From the NCBI GenBank assembly GCA_018398585.1, contig JAGTTD010000001.1, positions 16,060,501 to 16,124,500 of the forward strand: a stretch of DNA of 64,000 nucleotides, written 5' to 3'. Of this stretch, positions 1 to 12,049 are shown piece after piece. The DNA comes from Simmondsia chinensis. Taxonomy: Eukaryota; Streptophyta; Magnoliopsida; Caryophyllales; Simmondsiaceae. Within the stretch, counting starts at the first letter, position 1, and each line of letters starts with the position of its first letter. The position numbers were made by a program, and so were the translations under genes. A model generated the notes under the pieces. It was not told the origin of the DNA. It saw nothing but the letters and a program-made list of their open reading frames with translations, and did no database searches.

Positions 1-1301
1 AGAATCGAATTTCCAATTCCAATCCCCAATTTTAAAGAAATTATACATAACTTAAAAAACTTTCTCAATTCCTCCCCCACCGCACTAAAATTATAATTCC
101 AAAAGGTAATCTCTCTCTCCTCTCACCGCTCGTTCCCCCACCCTCACCCCCACGCCCCTTGTTTCCTCTCTCCTCCCTCCTCTTCAATCATGTACCCCTC
201 TTTTTTTTCCATCACTTTTTCTCTCTCCCCTCTCCCGTGCCCTCTCTTTCCTCTCTCTTTTGCTCTTTATTTTATTTTTTCACTATTTTTTTTTGTAAGA
301 GCCCTAATTCCTCTAACCCAACAATTTAAAAAAAAAAGTTTGATTTTGAGGGTTGAAGTTATTAAAAAGGGTTTTGATATGTTGTATTTTTTCATCCCTT
401 TCTCACATGTTAAAACTTTTGATGCTAGGGCTTTGATTTTGTCAATAATACAGCATTGGTGAAGAAATCTAAAATAGATATGTTATGCTCATGACCATAA
501 ACCATGTTAATTTTGCAAATTTGATAATCTTATAATTTTTTAGTATTTTCATTATTAAATAAAGGTTTTGATATGTTGTAATTTTGTTCTCCTTTTCTTG
601 CACATTGAAATTTTTGGTTTTAGGGCTTTGATTTTTCTTAACAATACAACATTAGTGAAGAAGTCTAGGAAAAAGTACGATGTCATTCTCTATTACTATG
701 GTTCTCTGCTTTTGTTTTTGCTCATTTTGTTTTTGGTTTTGTTTAGTGAGTATGTACTGGCACCATACCTATATCCTGTTTAAGCCTCATTACTTTGAGT
801 GAGCCTGTTTTGTAATGCATTTTTAACGCTATTTATCGGAAAAAATAAGTATGATGATATTGTTTTGTAATGCGTTTTTGCTCATAAACTGTGTATATTT
901 TGCACAATGAAAAAATTCTTCTATTTTCTGATATTGTTCATGTGTTAAATAAAAATATTGGTTAAAATTAGGGAAACACACATGATGATTATCAATAGAT
1001 TTTGCTATTATGTTTGTTTATAAAAATGCTATATGTTGTATTAGTTTTACAATTGTAGATTGAAATCTTGTTCTAAATCATACAATAAATTTTCAGGGAT
1101 GGATGATATTGTAGTAGGAGCATATTTATTAAATGATGATGAAAATAGCAAAAGAGAGAAAAGAAGAAAGCTGCTAGTACATGGAATTGCTGTAACTATT
1201 TCTAGTATTGCAATACAGTATCAAGAAAGGTGAACAAGGGCCTGTTGAAGATTATGATATGCTAAGAAGACAAATTTTGAGACATTTGTACAATGGGAGA
1301 G

Positions 1302-2756
1302 TGATGTATTTTTTTATGTCTATCAAAATTTAATATTTAACCCTATCTACTAAACACATCTAAATTGAAGTGCAGGGCGAGAGGGTGTCGAACCACAGGG
1401 ACTAAGAGTACGTGAAATTATTTTATGACCTAAATTAATTTGAATAGATTTGAGAGGTTTTTTGTGTCAATTAATCTAGAAAAGATAATTAAACTCAAGT
1501 AATATACTTCTAATCGGGAATGTGTATTAAATTGGAGCCTAAGATTTCGAATCCATCATTAGCCAATTATTGTTGCGTTAACTCTTAAATTGAGATCATA
1601 GATTGTCACACAGGTAATGGTTTAGGCTACAAGCTTCAACCTACTATGATAATATTGTTAGTATCGCGTATTAATCCTAACTAAAGCATAAGGAAAATAT
1701 GCTCTACCTAACGTATTGTTAATTATTACGTTTTGACCCTATCTAACTAAAGTATAGGAAAAATAGACTTTAATTAACAATTCGGTTAATACTGTTGGTT
1801 GATTAATTAATCCTAAGGTTGCAAGCATAAAGAATTAATTTATAAATATCAATATCAACAATTAAAGGTTACAAACTCAATAATCATATCAATTAAATAA
1901 ACAACTAAAGCACAATACTTCATAGTATTTCTCACAATCAAGCAATTAATGTAGCAAATAATTATTCCGAAATTAAAAGTAATACAAAGTAAAAAGGCTA
2001 AGATTTCATCTAAATCCAGAGAGCAATTTAGCTCTCCATCAAGGATGAACCGGTGAAGGAGGAGATGTAGAAACTTATGTCGATCTTCACGCTAATTTCG
2101 CTCTTGTTCCAATTTAACGAAAAAAAGGAAAAATAAAAGCTAAGAGAAGAGAAAGAGAAGCCGAGCGGCTGAAGACCCCCAAAAAAAACCAGAAAATGGA
2201 GCTCGAAAAACAGAACGAAAAACCCCCCGGTCCCTGGCCGAGCTACCTCTCCTTCTTTTATAATCAATGCTGCCCAAACCCTATTGGAATTGGGCTGCAT
2301 TGATGGGCTTGGTGGTTGTGCATTGATGATGGGCCGAGTTTGCTGGTTTTAGAGGTGATTCGCGGCTCGGCGATGATGGTCTGGGCTTGAGCTACGTTTA
2401 GGCTGTGACGATGATGGCGTTGGGCCGGTATGGGTAGGGTCGGAGCTAGGCTTGCAGTGGTGGGCTGTGTGGTGACTGTGAGCTTGATGAGATCTAGAGG
2501 TAGGGGGTGATGAATAGTGCGGGCTCAGGTCGGTGTGGGCTGAGCTTATACGTTCTTGTCCCGAATCTCGATTGACTTGACTTAATTGTTTACGCGTCTA
2601 ATTTGTCTTATTTGCACCAAATTTTGACAATTTTCGGAACTTTAATTTCAAATCTGTTAAACATAAAAATTTCCAAAATAAGTGTAACACTATAATTAAA
2701 TCGGTGCAAGATAATTAAAATAATAATTAAAAGATGCGTAAATATGAGACGCATCA
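1302..2756 (-). repeat. Left LTR (3' LTR in element orientation)
   Basis: About 1,455 bp, starting TGATGTAT and ending GACGCATCA, so the ends form a short inverted repeat TGATG/CATCA. It matches 6,906-9,607 over its whole length except for the LINE insertion in the right copy and about 60 bp (around 2,587-2,648) that the right copy lacks. Confidence 0.85.
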
Positions 2757-3749
2757 ACACACTTACACCTAACCTTTGCTAGTCCTCGAGCAAAGCATAT
2801 GATTTAACATAAAGACTACAGCGACCAACTACTCCAACTATCCCAACCCTTACCAAGTTTTTCGAGATTAACACCTCTATTACAATTTAAAACATGATTA
2901 AATTATCTAGAGCATTCTCCAATTTCATGAATTCAGATGATTAAACTTCAGAACTCGTCATAGAATTTTACTAGCCCTGTATCAACTAATAAGAACTACT
3001 CAAGCAATTTAAGCACACAAGTGAAAGTGAATAGGATTTTCATGTAACAGAATTTCCTCGAATTCTCGCTTCCAACCAAATATATAAAGGTTTTGTACAC
3101 CCACACTATTGAATTATCTAAACACATGCCCATACATAGAGATATTCTAAGTGGCATATGAATGACCACTTTACAGCATTTTGACCTTGATATGGCACCA
3201 GAGAAGAACAACTTTATCATGAATATATATCAATTTTCACTTTATTCTTTTTCTTTTGCTTTTTTTCTTTCTTTTTTTTTTTTTCTTTTCTTTGGATGAA
3301 GCTTTTTTCTTTCTTACTTCTCATTTTTTTCTTCCTTTTTTTTCGTTTCCTATTCTTTTTCTGTCCAATTTTTGGACTTTTGCATAACAAGTACCTCAAC
3401 TTTACAATTGACATTGATTAACAAGTACTTTACATCCTATTAAGACGCAACAACATAAAGCATTAAAGCACAAGAGATAGGTGAGATGGAGCAATACAAC
3501 CTGACAAGGCGGCGCAAACATGTATATATGACTCTTTCAACAAGGGACAAGAACCTGAAAATAGATAAAACAAGTCTCCAAGAAACTAATTAGTTCAAAA
3601 ACTAAACTAAAACAAGAATTAACAAAATCTAGGCTGCCTCCTAGGAGCGCTAAATTTTACGCCTTCAGCCGGGCGCAATGGGTCCAACGAAGATCAAGTA
3701 ATGGCATCAACCAAAGAAGCAACTTCACTGAGCTTATCTAAAACAAGAT
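2757..3749. other. Gypsy interior without recognisable coding
   Basis: This stretch lies between the left LTR and the RT remnant. It contains T-rich low-complexity sequence at 3,230-3,360, which gives only lysine-rich shadow frames on the minus strand. I see no conserved domain. It corresponds to the 3' untranslated or deleted part of the gypsy element. Confidence 0.6.
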
Positions 3750-4712
3750 CTACAAACAATCAGAAGTGTCACACATGATTTCAAAAGGGAGAGAGTAGTT
3801 GGGTGGATGCCTAACAGGAGCAGCGAAAAGTGTAGATCGAAGCTTATGAACAGCTTCTAACCAAAACTCATCGAGCTCAATTGATGTGTCCTTAGATAGC
3901 ACACTAGTCAATGGTCTGGTCAACTTCCCACGGTCCTTTAGGAATCCCTTATTGAAACTCGCCTGACCTAGAGAGGCTCTAACTTGCTTCACATTTGAGG
4001 GAAGGGGCGAGTTCACATTCAAATCTATCATAGCTCTATCAACCTCAATACCCTCCTTAAACAACCTATGGCCTAGTATAATTTGTTTCTGAATACTCGT
4101 GGTTCTTCTCCCAACCCAAGACTTCTTTCACGTCCGAGTTCAACCTTCGTTGTATCTCTCTAAGAGGTTTTGCATTTTCATCAAGAGGATCGCTAACTAG
4201 GGTAGAGGAGAGTGTTTGGTCCACCAAATCTTCAGCAATATCCACACAAAAACACTCTGATTCATCCTCACTAGTGAGTGACAAAGAAGCCTTAAAAATG
4301 TTTAACCTAATAGTCATATTTGCAAAACTAACATCCATTGCCCAGAACTACAATTAATTGTGGCATTGGCTGTCGCTAAGAAAGGCCAACCTAGAATGAC
4401 AGGGATATCGTTTTTCAGATGACTAGAAGGTTCCATATAAAGCACATGAAAATTAGCAGGAAACATGGCTTTGTCTACCTTCACCAGTATGTTAGTGAGC
4501 TCACCATGGGGGACTCTAGTTGATCTATCTGTTAACTGCAAGGTCACCATGGTGGGTTGTAACTCTCCCAAACCTAACTTCTCATAAACCGAGTAAGGAA
4601 TAATGTTGACACTCACTCCTAAGCCAAGTAAAGCTTTATCAATCGGGTAGTCTCCAAGTGAACAAAAGATGGTGGGGGACACCGGGGTCTTTATACTTAA
4701 TTGGAGTGTCAC
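3750..4712 (-). pseudogene. Gypsy pol remnant: aspartic protease plus RT C-terminus
   Basis: Reading on the minus strand, 4,712-4,314 is a retropepsin-like domain of the gypsy type: VSVNIIPYSVYEKLGLG, then VTLQLTDRS, then IPVILGWPFLATA. The catalytic Asp-Ser/Thr-Gly position reads LGLGVSVN, so the active-site Asp is gone. 4,338-4,066 is the linker between protease and RT. 4,064-3,750 is the C-terminal RT/connection region (GIEVDRAMIDL, then FEIMCDTSD). The RT palm with its YxDD motif, RNase H and integrase are absent, an internal deletion of roughly 3-4 kb compared with complete relatives. The reading frames are offset between parts. The element could not have been autonomous in this form. 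Confidence 0.8.
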
Positions 4713-5225
4713 ACTTCAGAATAGAGCTCACTTGCTTGGCTCTAAATACTTTTTTAGGTAGATGTGCTCTAGATCGCCTTTTTTGGTTCAGTAAGTCCTT
4801 AATGAACTTAGCATAGGCCGGGATCTGTTTAATTGCATCAAGAAGGGGAATGTTTATCTTTACTTGTCTAAATGTCTCCAAAATAACTTCCCACTTCTTG
4901 TCCTTCCCATTTGGATGTGGTGGAACTAAAGCTTGGAGGAAGGGCACTCTAGGTACATATGAGGAAGGAAGATCAGAGATCTTAGAAGTGGGAGAAGGGT
5001 GCATGACCTCATTGGTCGCCTTCTCTCTTTCCTTGCTCTTCTCTTCTCCCTCACCACTTATGGGTACTTCACTCTCAACACTCACCCCATTGTCAACCTC
5101 CGTCCCACTTCTTAACACTATAATAGACTTTGCTTGCTTTTGATGGGGAGCATAGTTGTCTTGCCTCACACAATTCCTAGGGTTTTCTACGGTTTGGCTA
5201 AGGAGTCTTCCCTCATCTCTCCTAC

Positions 5226-6581
5226 TCAAATGTTAGCTAATTGACCTATTTGGGTTTCTAGCTTCGAGATCGATTGTGTATGGGAGTGGAGGAGTTGGGA
5301 ATTAGCTTCCAAACCTTTCAGCACACTCAAGACCTTCTCTTCAAAATTTGAATTAGAGCTCAAATTAGGAGGTTGAGAGTAGCTAGAAGCATACCCTTGT
5401 GGTTGAAAACCGACGGGTCGTGTCATACCAGGTGAGTGAGGTCGTGGGTGAGATTGTTGTGGCACAAATTGTCCTCCTTCTTGCCTCCAGGAGAAGTTAG
5501 AATGGTTTCTCCAGCCCGGATTGTACGTGTTAGAGTATGGGTCATTTCGTGAGAATCCTTGGGCTGCATTGACTTGTTCCTCCAACCACTCCATATAAGA
5601 TGAAGCAGAGGGGCAGTCATGTGTAGAATAAGAGATATTAGAACATGAAGAGCAAGCATTATGCACATTCAAAACATGAGACATGTTAGGTACAGTAGAG
5701 GGGGCCAATGTCATCTTAAATAGGGAAGTTAACTGCTCTACGGAAGAGGCAAGAGAGTCTAATTTCTTATCTGAGATGGAGGTGTGAGCTATTTCATTTA
5801 CGCCTCTATTTAACCTAGTAGCATTTAGACGTGCATGTGCGGCAGATTGTTGTGAATTCTCATTTAAAAGTTCGAAAAGTTCACACACCTCGTCCTCATT
5901 CTTCCTAAGGAACTGACCACCACACGAGGCATCAACAGTCTATTGACCCTTCTCATTCAACCCGTAATAAAAGTTTTGGACTAGTTACCATTTAGGGATA
6001 GCATGATGCGGACAGGCTCATAAAAGCTCCCTAAACCTATCCCAACTTTCGTGAAACTCTTCAGTAGGAAGTTGGCCGAAGGTGTTAATGGCTCTCCTAG
6101 TAGTGTTAGTCTTACTAATGGGATAGAATTTCTTAAGAAATTCTTGTTTCATTTGGGTCTAAGTAGTAATCGTCCCACTAAGTAAAGTGTCTAACCAATA
6201 CTTAGCTTTATCCTTTAAAGAGAAAGGAAAAAGATGAAGTAAGATGGCGTCATCACTAATGTTAGGAATCCTGAAGGTTGAGCAAACCTTCATGAAACTG
6301 TCTAAGTGTGTGTACGGGTTCTCATTACCTAAGCCATGGAATGAAGGAAACATCTGTATGGTATGTGGCTTAAGCTCGAACTGATGGGCTACAGGTGGCA
6401 ACCTAATGCATGAGAGTGAAGCATATGTGGTGGGAGTAAAGTACTCCATAAGTAGACGTGGTTGTTGTTCGTCAGCCATTACAGTTTGTGCTCGGTGTTG
6501 GGCTCTAAAGTCTCTTAAGGTCCTTTCAATTTTGGGGTCGAATCTAGTAAGGTCAAGAGACAAAGAGTGGCGACCGTGCAT
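5226..6581 (-). pseudogene. Gypsy gag polyprotein remnant
   Basis: Gag forms the virus-like particle of the retrotransposon. The minus-strand segment 6,581-6,159 begins with an ATG and holds the Retrotrans_gag N-terminal region (SCIRLPPVAHQFELKP, then FPFSLKDKAKYWLD). About 270 bp of the central gag follow in broken frames (6,159-5,890). Segment 5,888-5,226 gives the C-terminal part with the characteristic YNPGWRNHSNFSW and a terminal coiled stretch ending ETQIGQLANI. An overlapping segment 5,229-4,639 continues toward protease and shares the junction. A conventional zinc knuckle is not seen, which is normal for this gag type. Interrupted frames indicate decay. Confidence 0.85.
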
Positions 6582-7477
6582 AAATAAACAATCACAAGAA
6601 GCAAATAAAACTAAAAACTAAAACTAGCAAAACAAACAAAACAAACACTTAAAAAGAAAAACAAAAGAAAAACAAATAATAAAATATCCTAAAATCAACC
6701 TATGCATAAAAATCCCATGATAAATAATGCTTTAAAAATAAATAAATAAATAACCTTTTAAGAAAAGTAAAGAAAATATTTTTTTATATTTATTTACTTT
6801 TTTATTTTTTAGAGAAAGAGACAATAACAATTAAAAACAATGAAAGAAAATCATAAAAATAAAATCACGAACGTTGCCTAGTCTTTGGCAATAGCGCCAA
6901 AATCTTGATGTGTTTTTTTTTTATGTTTATCAAAATTTAATATTTTACCCTACTAAATGTATCTAAATTGAAGTGCAGAGCGAGAGGGTGTCGAATCACA
7001 GGGACTAAGAGCACATGAAATTATTTTATGACCTAAATTCATTTGAATAGATTTGAGAGGTTTTTGTGTCAATTAATCTAGAAAATGACAATTAAACTAA
7101 AGTAATCTACTTCTAATCGGGAACATGTATTAAATTAGAGCCTAGGGTTTCGAATCCATCATTAGCCAATTATTTTTGCTTTAACTCTTAAATTGAGATT
7201 ATTGATTATTACACGGGTAGTGGTTTAGACTATAAGCTTCTACCTACTAAGATAATGTTGTTAGTATCGCGTATTGACCCTGTCTAACTAAAGCATAAGA
7301 AAAATAGGCTCTACCTAACGTATTATTAATTATTACATATTGACCCTATCTAACCAAAGCATACGAAAGATAGGCTTTAATTAGCAATTCGGTTAATACT
7401 ATTGCTTGATTAATTAAACCTAAGGCTACAAGCGCAAAGAATTAATTTATAAATATCAATATCAATAATTAAAGGTT

Positions 7478-8777
7478 GTGTGATAGGAAATTCCCGCTAA
7501 AATTAAAGGGTAAATACTATAAGACAGTAGTGAGACCAGCTATGTCTTACGGGGCAGAGTGCCGGCCTATAAAGTGTCACCAAACTCAAAAGATGAGGGT
7601 GGCGGAGATGAGAATGCTAAGGTAGATGTGCGAACGCACAAGGAGGGACAGGAACCGAAATGAGGTTATTAGAAGTAAACTGGGTGTCGCCCCAATAGAA
7701 AATAAGTTGAGGGAGCAACGTCTGCAGTGGTTTGGGCATGTTAGAAGGAGACCCACCACTGCACTTGTTAGGAGATGCGAACAACTCCACATAGCAGACG
7801 AGAAGAGAGGGAGAGGACGGCCAAAGAAGAGCTGGATGGAGACAATACGACGGGATCTTACATATCTCAACCTAAATGATGAGATGGCTCTAGACAGAGC
7901 TGTGTGGAGGACTAGGACAAGCGTGCGATGTAGCGGTGTAGGAGCATCTGTCCACTCGTAAGCCCGATCTAATGCTACGGCTCTATGATATGCCTATTCC
8001 AAAGCTTGGGCATATGGACTTGTGGTCCCAGGGGCAGCCATTAGGGATGTGGTATGTGGCATAGTGGGGTGTGGCCTAGATAGAAGATAGAATATAAAAT
8101 TGAAGAAGCTGTTCTTGAAGTGGTTCAGGCACGCCAGGATGAGACCATCCACTGCTCCAGTCAGGTATTGCGATTAGCTTCGTACCACACTAAGAAGAAG
8201 AGGATGAAACAAGCCAAAAGAGGGACGACTGCAGACCTCACCCACCTAAACCCATCGAAGGAGATGGCCTTAGATAGAGCTAGAGTTCGAGGGAGGACTA
8301 GCATAGGAGTAGCAGAGGTAGCGGCCTCACATCGCTGCTTATTATGCTATTTTTGTGTTCATTGGCGTATAGGCTTATTAGGGTATACTTATCTACCTAT
8401 ACGCCTATCTGTCTACTATCGACCTATTTGCTTAATTTTTTATTTCCTTATTTGTTTATTTGCGCATTTGGCATATTTGCTTATACTAGCTGCCTTAAAG
8501 GAAGGTTTTGTCTCGTAGTCTCCTCTAGGATGTTTTTGTGCTATGGCTTACTCTTTTACTTTCATACCCTATTGCTCACAGGTCACCATGATGCGATGAA
8601 GACATTCCTCTCAGGTTGGGGGTCCTCGGAAACAACCTCTCTTCAGGTTGACACCCTGAAGGGGGAAGGCTGCGTACATCTTCCTCCCCCCCCCCCCCCC
8701 CCCCCCCTCCCGACCCTGCTTATGCGGGAGCCCTTGAGGCATTGGGATTGTTGTTGTTGTTGTTGTAATATATGTAC
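7478..8777 (+). mobile_element. 5'-truncated RTE-type LINE
   Basis: The LINE is flanked by the exact 9-bp duplication ttaaaggtt (7,469-7,477 and 8,778-8,786). It begins inside the RT C-terminal region and ends with the tail that recurs through this window: a stem-forming part around 8,648, a run of about 24 C at 8,684, then gcgggagcccttgaggca and a (ttg)n end. 5' truncation and target duplication are hallmarks of target-primed reverse transcription. Confidence 0.9.
7530..8330 (+). pseudogene. RTE ORF2p C-terminal tail, with a second degenerate copy
   Basis: The reading frame gives the C-terminal domain that follows RT in this LINE family: [22 protein letters not shown], then [18 protein letters not shown] and [16 protein letters not shown], ending about 7,961. 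The part carries many Arg/Lys and Trp residues and is probably nucleic-acid binding (inference). After about 140 bp a second, worse-preserved version of the same region follows at 8,105-8,330, readable only across frame changes (WFRHARMRPST-like, then DLTHLNPSKEMALDRA). RT and endonuclease are missing because of 5' truncation. Confidence 0.8.
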
Positions 8778-11083
8778 TTAAAGGTTACAAACTCAATAAC
8801 CATATCAATTGAATAAACAACTAAAGCACAATACTTCATAGTATTTCTCACAATCAAGCAATTCATGTAACAAATAATTATCCCGAAATTAAAAGTAATA
8901 CAAAGTAAAAAGGCTAAGACTTTATCTAACCCCAGAGAGCTAGTTAGCTCTCCATCAAGGATGAATCGGTGAAGGAGGAGATGTAGAAATTCATGTCGAT
9001 CTTCACACTAATTTCGCTCTTGTTCTAATTTAAAGAAAAAAGGAAAAATCAAGCTGAGAGAAGAGAGAGAGAAGTCGAGCGGCTGAAGAGCCAAAAAAAC
9101 CAGAAAACGGAGCTCAAAAATAGAACGAAAAACCCCCCGGTCCCTGGCCGAGCTGCCTCTCCTTTTTTATAATCGATGTTTCCCAAACCCTACCAGAGTT
9201 GGGCTGTGTTGATGGGCTTAGTGGTTGTGCGTTAATGATGGGCCGAGCTTGTTGGTTTCAGAGGTGAGTCACGGCTCGGCAACAATGATTTGGGCCTGAG
9301 CTGTGTTTGGGCCGTGACAATGATGGCGTTGGGCTGGTGTGGGTGGGGTCGGAGTTGGGCTTGTGGTGGTGGGCTGTGTGGTGACGATGGGCTTGATGAG
9401 ATCTGGAGGTAGTGGGTGATGAATAATGCGGGCTCAGGTCGGTGCGGGCTGAGCTTATACATTCTTGTCCTGAATCTCGATTGACTTGACTTAATTTCAA
9501 ACCTGTTAAACATAAAAATTGTCAAAATGAGTGTAGAACTATAATTAAATCGGTGCAAAATAATTAAAATAACAATTAAAAGATGCGTAAATATGATACG
9601 CATGAGAGAGAGAGCCTTTGTTTTGACCAGTTACGTTTCACCAAGAAATCATTTTATAAGTTTAGTAAGATATTACGTGAACGGATAGGACTGCATGATA
9701 CTGAACATGTCACAGTTGAAGAAGCACTTGCAATGTTCTTGTATATCCTCGGTCAAAATGTCAAATATCGTGTGATTGTGGGATATTTCATCCGTTCGAC
9801 CAAGATAATTAGTAGACATTTTGGAATTATATTAAAGGTAGTTCTGAAGTTGAGTAAGGAATACATAAAATCGCCGGATCCTAATACGGAGTACTCGGAG
9901 GATGAGAAGTCGCAATGGTTTAAGGTAACACATATCAATTAAGTGTATATAAATTTATATTTATAAATAAGTTATGTTTATTTATTAACTAATAGTAACA
10001 GGATTGCCTTGGAGCTCTAGATGGGACGTATGTTCCATTAACTGTTCCTGTACAAGATCAAGGTAGATATCGCAATAGAAAACAGGACATTGCAACCAAT
10101 TTCTTAGGAGTATGAGATCGTAAGATGAAGTTCCTTTATGTTCTACTTGGATGGGAGGGTTCTGCATCTGACTCTAGGATATTGAGAAATGCACTAACGA
10201 GGCCACATCCATTCGTTGTTCCAAGGGATATTTCCTTTTCTTAAGAGTGCTTTTATTAACTTAGGTTCACCTTACTTCAAAACCATAAATATATTATGTC
10301 ATTACAGGAAAATACTACTTTGTTGATGCAGGATATGCAAATGGGCCAGGTTTTCTGGCTCCTTATCGGTCAACTCGTTACCATCTTAATGAATGGAATG
10401 GTAGTGGAAATAACCCAACTAACTAGAAGGAGCTATTTAATTTGCGTCATGCTTCAGCAAGAAATGTGATTGAAAGGACATTTGGGTTGCTAAAAAAACT
10501 ATGGGCTATTTTACGGACACCGTCATTTTTTGACGTGAAAACGCAGGTTAATGGCATGTACTTTTTTAGGGCGTTATAAAAAACTTATGTTTGTATAAGT
10601 AATCAATTTAGTATTTTGAACAGGTACGAATAATCAATGCATGTTGTACTTTGCACAACTTTTTACATGATGAACAAGAAAAAATGGATGTTCGTTTGTT
10701 GGAAGAAGTTGATGAAGAATTGGAAGGTCAACATGTTGTTCAAGAAGATATAAATGAAGAGATTATACAATCAGTTCAAGTCACACCCAAGTGGACAAGA
10801 TTTAGAGATGATTTAGCTTATGCAATGTTTGTTGATTATCAAGCCAGGCTTGGGCAACGTGCTAGATAGATTGTGGTATTTAAATGGTACATGTAGCTAT
10901 TGACTTATGTATAGGCCCTATTTATCAAAGGTTTGCAACTTTTGTTTTAAATCTATTTATGTATTGTTGTGAATATCTTTGCATGTTAATATTTGTGTTG
11001 ACTTCAATGTCACTCTTTCTTCTTGTTCACTGATTTTTGTCTAATTTCTTGTATCTACAATTTTCTAACATGTACTCTAAAGC

Positions 11084-12049
11084 ATGGATGACTCATCTCA
11101 AAGTCAAAGCAATAAAAATCAAAAAGGCAAAGAAAAGACAAAGTCATACTTGAAGTGGACAACAGAAATGGACAAAGTTCTTACAAGTGTACCACTTGAT
11201 CAACACAATCTTGGGAACAAAAACTCCTAATGGATGGAAACCTCCTATTTTTTACTTTTGTGATTAATGCTATAAAGAAGCAGTGTAACGTTGTTGTAAC
11301 AACAGATAATATCCAGTCTCATCTCAAAACATGGTTATGATCATATCAGCCATATGTTGACTCAAAGTGGATTCTCTTGGGATTGTACTCATAATAAAAT
11401 TCTAGTAGAGAGTGAAGTTGTTTGGAATGCTTACATACAGGTATGATATGAACAATTATGTTAATAATTTGTCCAAAGTAATTACTTAATTATATGCTCA
11501 TTAGTGTTATTGTTATTTGCATGTAGACTCGACCTGTAAAAGAAAATATCACGACAAAGTAATTGAGAATTGGGATGATTTAGCGATTATATGTGGTCAA
11601 GAACGTGCTACAGGAGAAGGGGCAGAAACTGGAGAAGAAGGCAATGATCAGTTAACTAATGAAAATGAGGAACCACATGTAGATGAGACACAATTTGAAA
11701 ATCTTCATCCTCCTAGTAGCACTAGATTTGGAGCTAAAAAAAGGAGTACATAAAGTTCCCAACCGATTAGGAAAAAATAGCGGCCATCCGACACAATTGC
11801 TAGCGCAGTTCTTCATATGGCTCATGCAATTGATCAGTTGTATGCATCTGAAAATGTGTCACCTGAAGTAGTACTTGAGGAATTGAACAAGGTCCCTGCT
11901 CTAGAAGAATCCAACTTACTTATTACTTCTGATATACTCACTGTTGATGCAAAGAAGTTTAATACATTTTCTTTCCTTGCTATTCATTTGAAGAAGGCAT
12001 GGTTGTTGATGCAAATTACAAGGATGAAGAGTTTTAGTTCTTTTATATA
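11084..12049 (+). pseudogene. Myb/SANT-like accessory protein of the Harbinger element
   Basis: This is the second gene of the transposon. In this family such proteins bind the transposon ends and help bring the transposase to them. ATG at 11,084 opens a charged N-terminus, followed by LKWTTEMDKVL, the first helix of a trihelix/Myb_DNA-bind_3 domain. The frame breaks near 11,225 and resumes through QSHLKTW and SEVVWNAYIQ to a donor at 11,440 (cag then gtatga). The next exon starts about 11,525 and carries YHDKVIENWDDLAIICGQ followed by an acidic segment with repeated Glu and Gly. A frame change near 11,750 leads into a C-terminal helix-rich part ending at 12,049. It lies 215 bp after the transposase in the same orientation. 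Several frame breaks make it a pseudogene. Confidence 0.75.

Larger units (their letters stand above)
1302..9607 (-). mobile_element. Athila-like Ty3/gypsy LTR retrotransposon, internally deleted
   Basis: Two long LTRs flank a ~4.1-kb interior whose coding direction is minus: gag at 5,226-6,581, then protease, then the C-terminal end of reverse transcriptase. The core RT, RNase H and integrase are missing, so the element is a deletion derivative. The primer-binding region beside the right LTR reads TTTTGGCGCTATTGCC on the minus strand, close to the TTTTGGCGCC type seen in Athila/Tat elements. The 5-bp duplication gagag lies at 1,297-1,301 and 9,608-9,612, and removing the element restores the transposase reading frame. 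The assignment to Athila rests on the gag and protease style; Tat is the alternative. Confidence 0.85.
6906..9607 (-). repeat. Right LTR (5' LTR in element orientation), split by an RTE LINE
   Basis: Starts TGATGTGT at 6,906 and ends near CGCATGA at 9,605-9,607. It aligns with the left LTR from end to end apart from the 1.3-kb LINE at 7,478-8,777 and a ~60-bp deletion near 9,494. The last bases differ from the left LTR (gcatga against gcatca), so the exact edge is uncertain by about 2 bp. Confidence 0.85.
1097..10869 (+). pseudogene. PIF/Harbinger DDE transposase, split by a gypsy insertion
   Basis: The enzyme family cuts and joins transposon ends (DDE nuclease fold). Recognisable exons are 1,097-1,301 (ATG at 1,099, after a tttcag acceptor), 9,613-9,924, 10,002 to about 10,230, about 10,312-10,545 and 10,624-10,869. 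The catalytic triad is visible: Asp in LDGTYVPL (codon 10,020-10,022), Asp in SASDSRIL, and Glu in NVIERTFG. Damage includes a frame change near 1,226, an in-frame TGA at 10,113 (GV*DRKM), a TAG at 10,424, and a lost GT at the donor near 10,230 (ccaagg then gatatt). The 8.3-kb gypsy element sits between Asn-Gly-Arg and Glu-Ser, duplicating gagag. Not functional. The family assignment is secure; exact exon ends are inferred from splice motifs. Confidence 0.85.

Noticed and set aside
190..783. Small proteins at the left edge
   Set aside because: CT- and T-rich leader of the Harbinger element; hydrophobic by composition, no motif.
3217..3414. Lysine-rich protein on the minus strand
   Set aside because: Translation of a T-rich low-complexity stretch inside the gypsy element.
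7586..7870. Minus-strand open frame opposite the LINE tail
   Set aside because: Mirror of the RTE C-terminal reading frame; the same shadow recurs at 33,101, 38,221 and 43,293 opposite other RTE copies.
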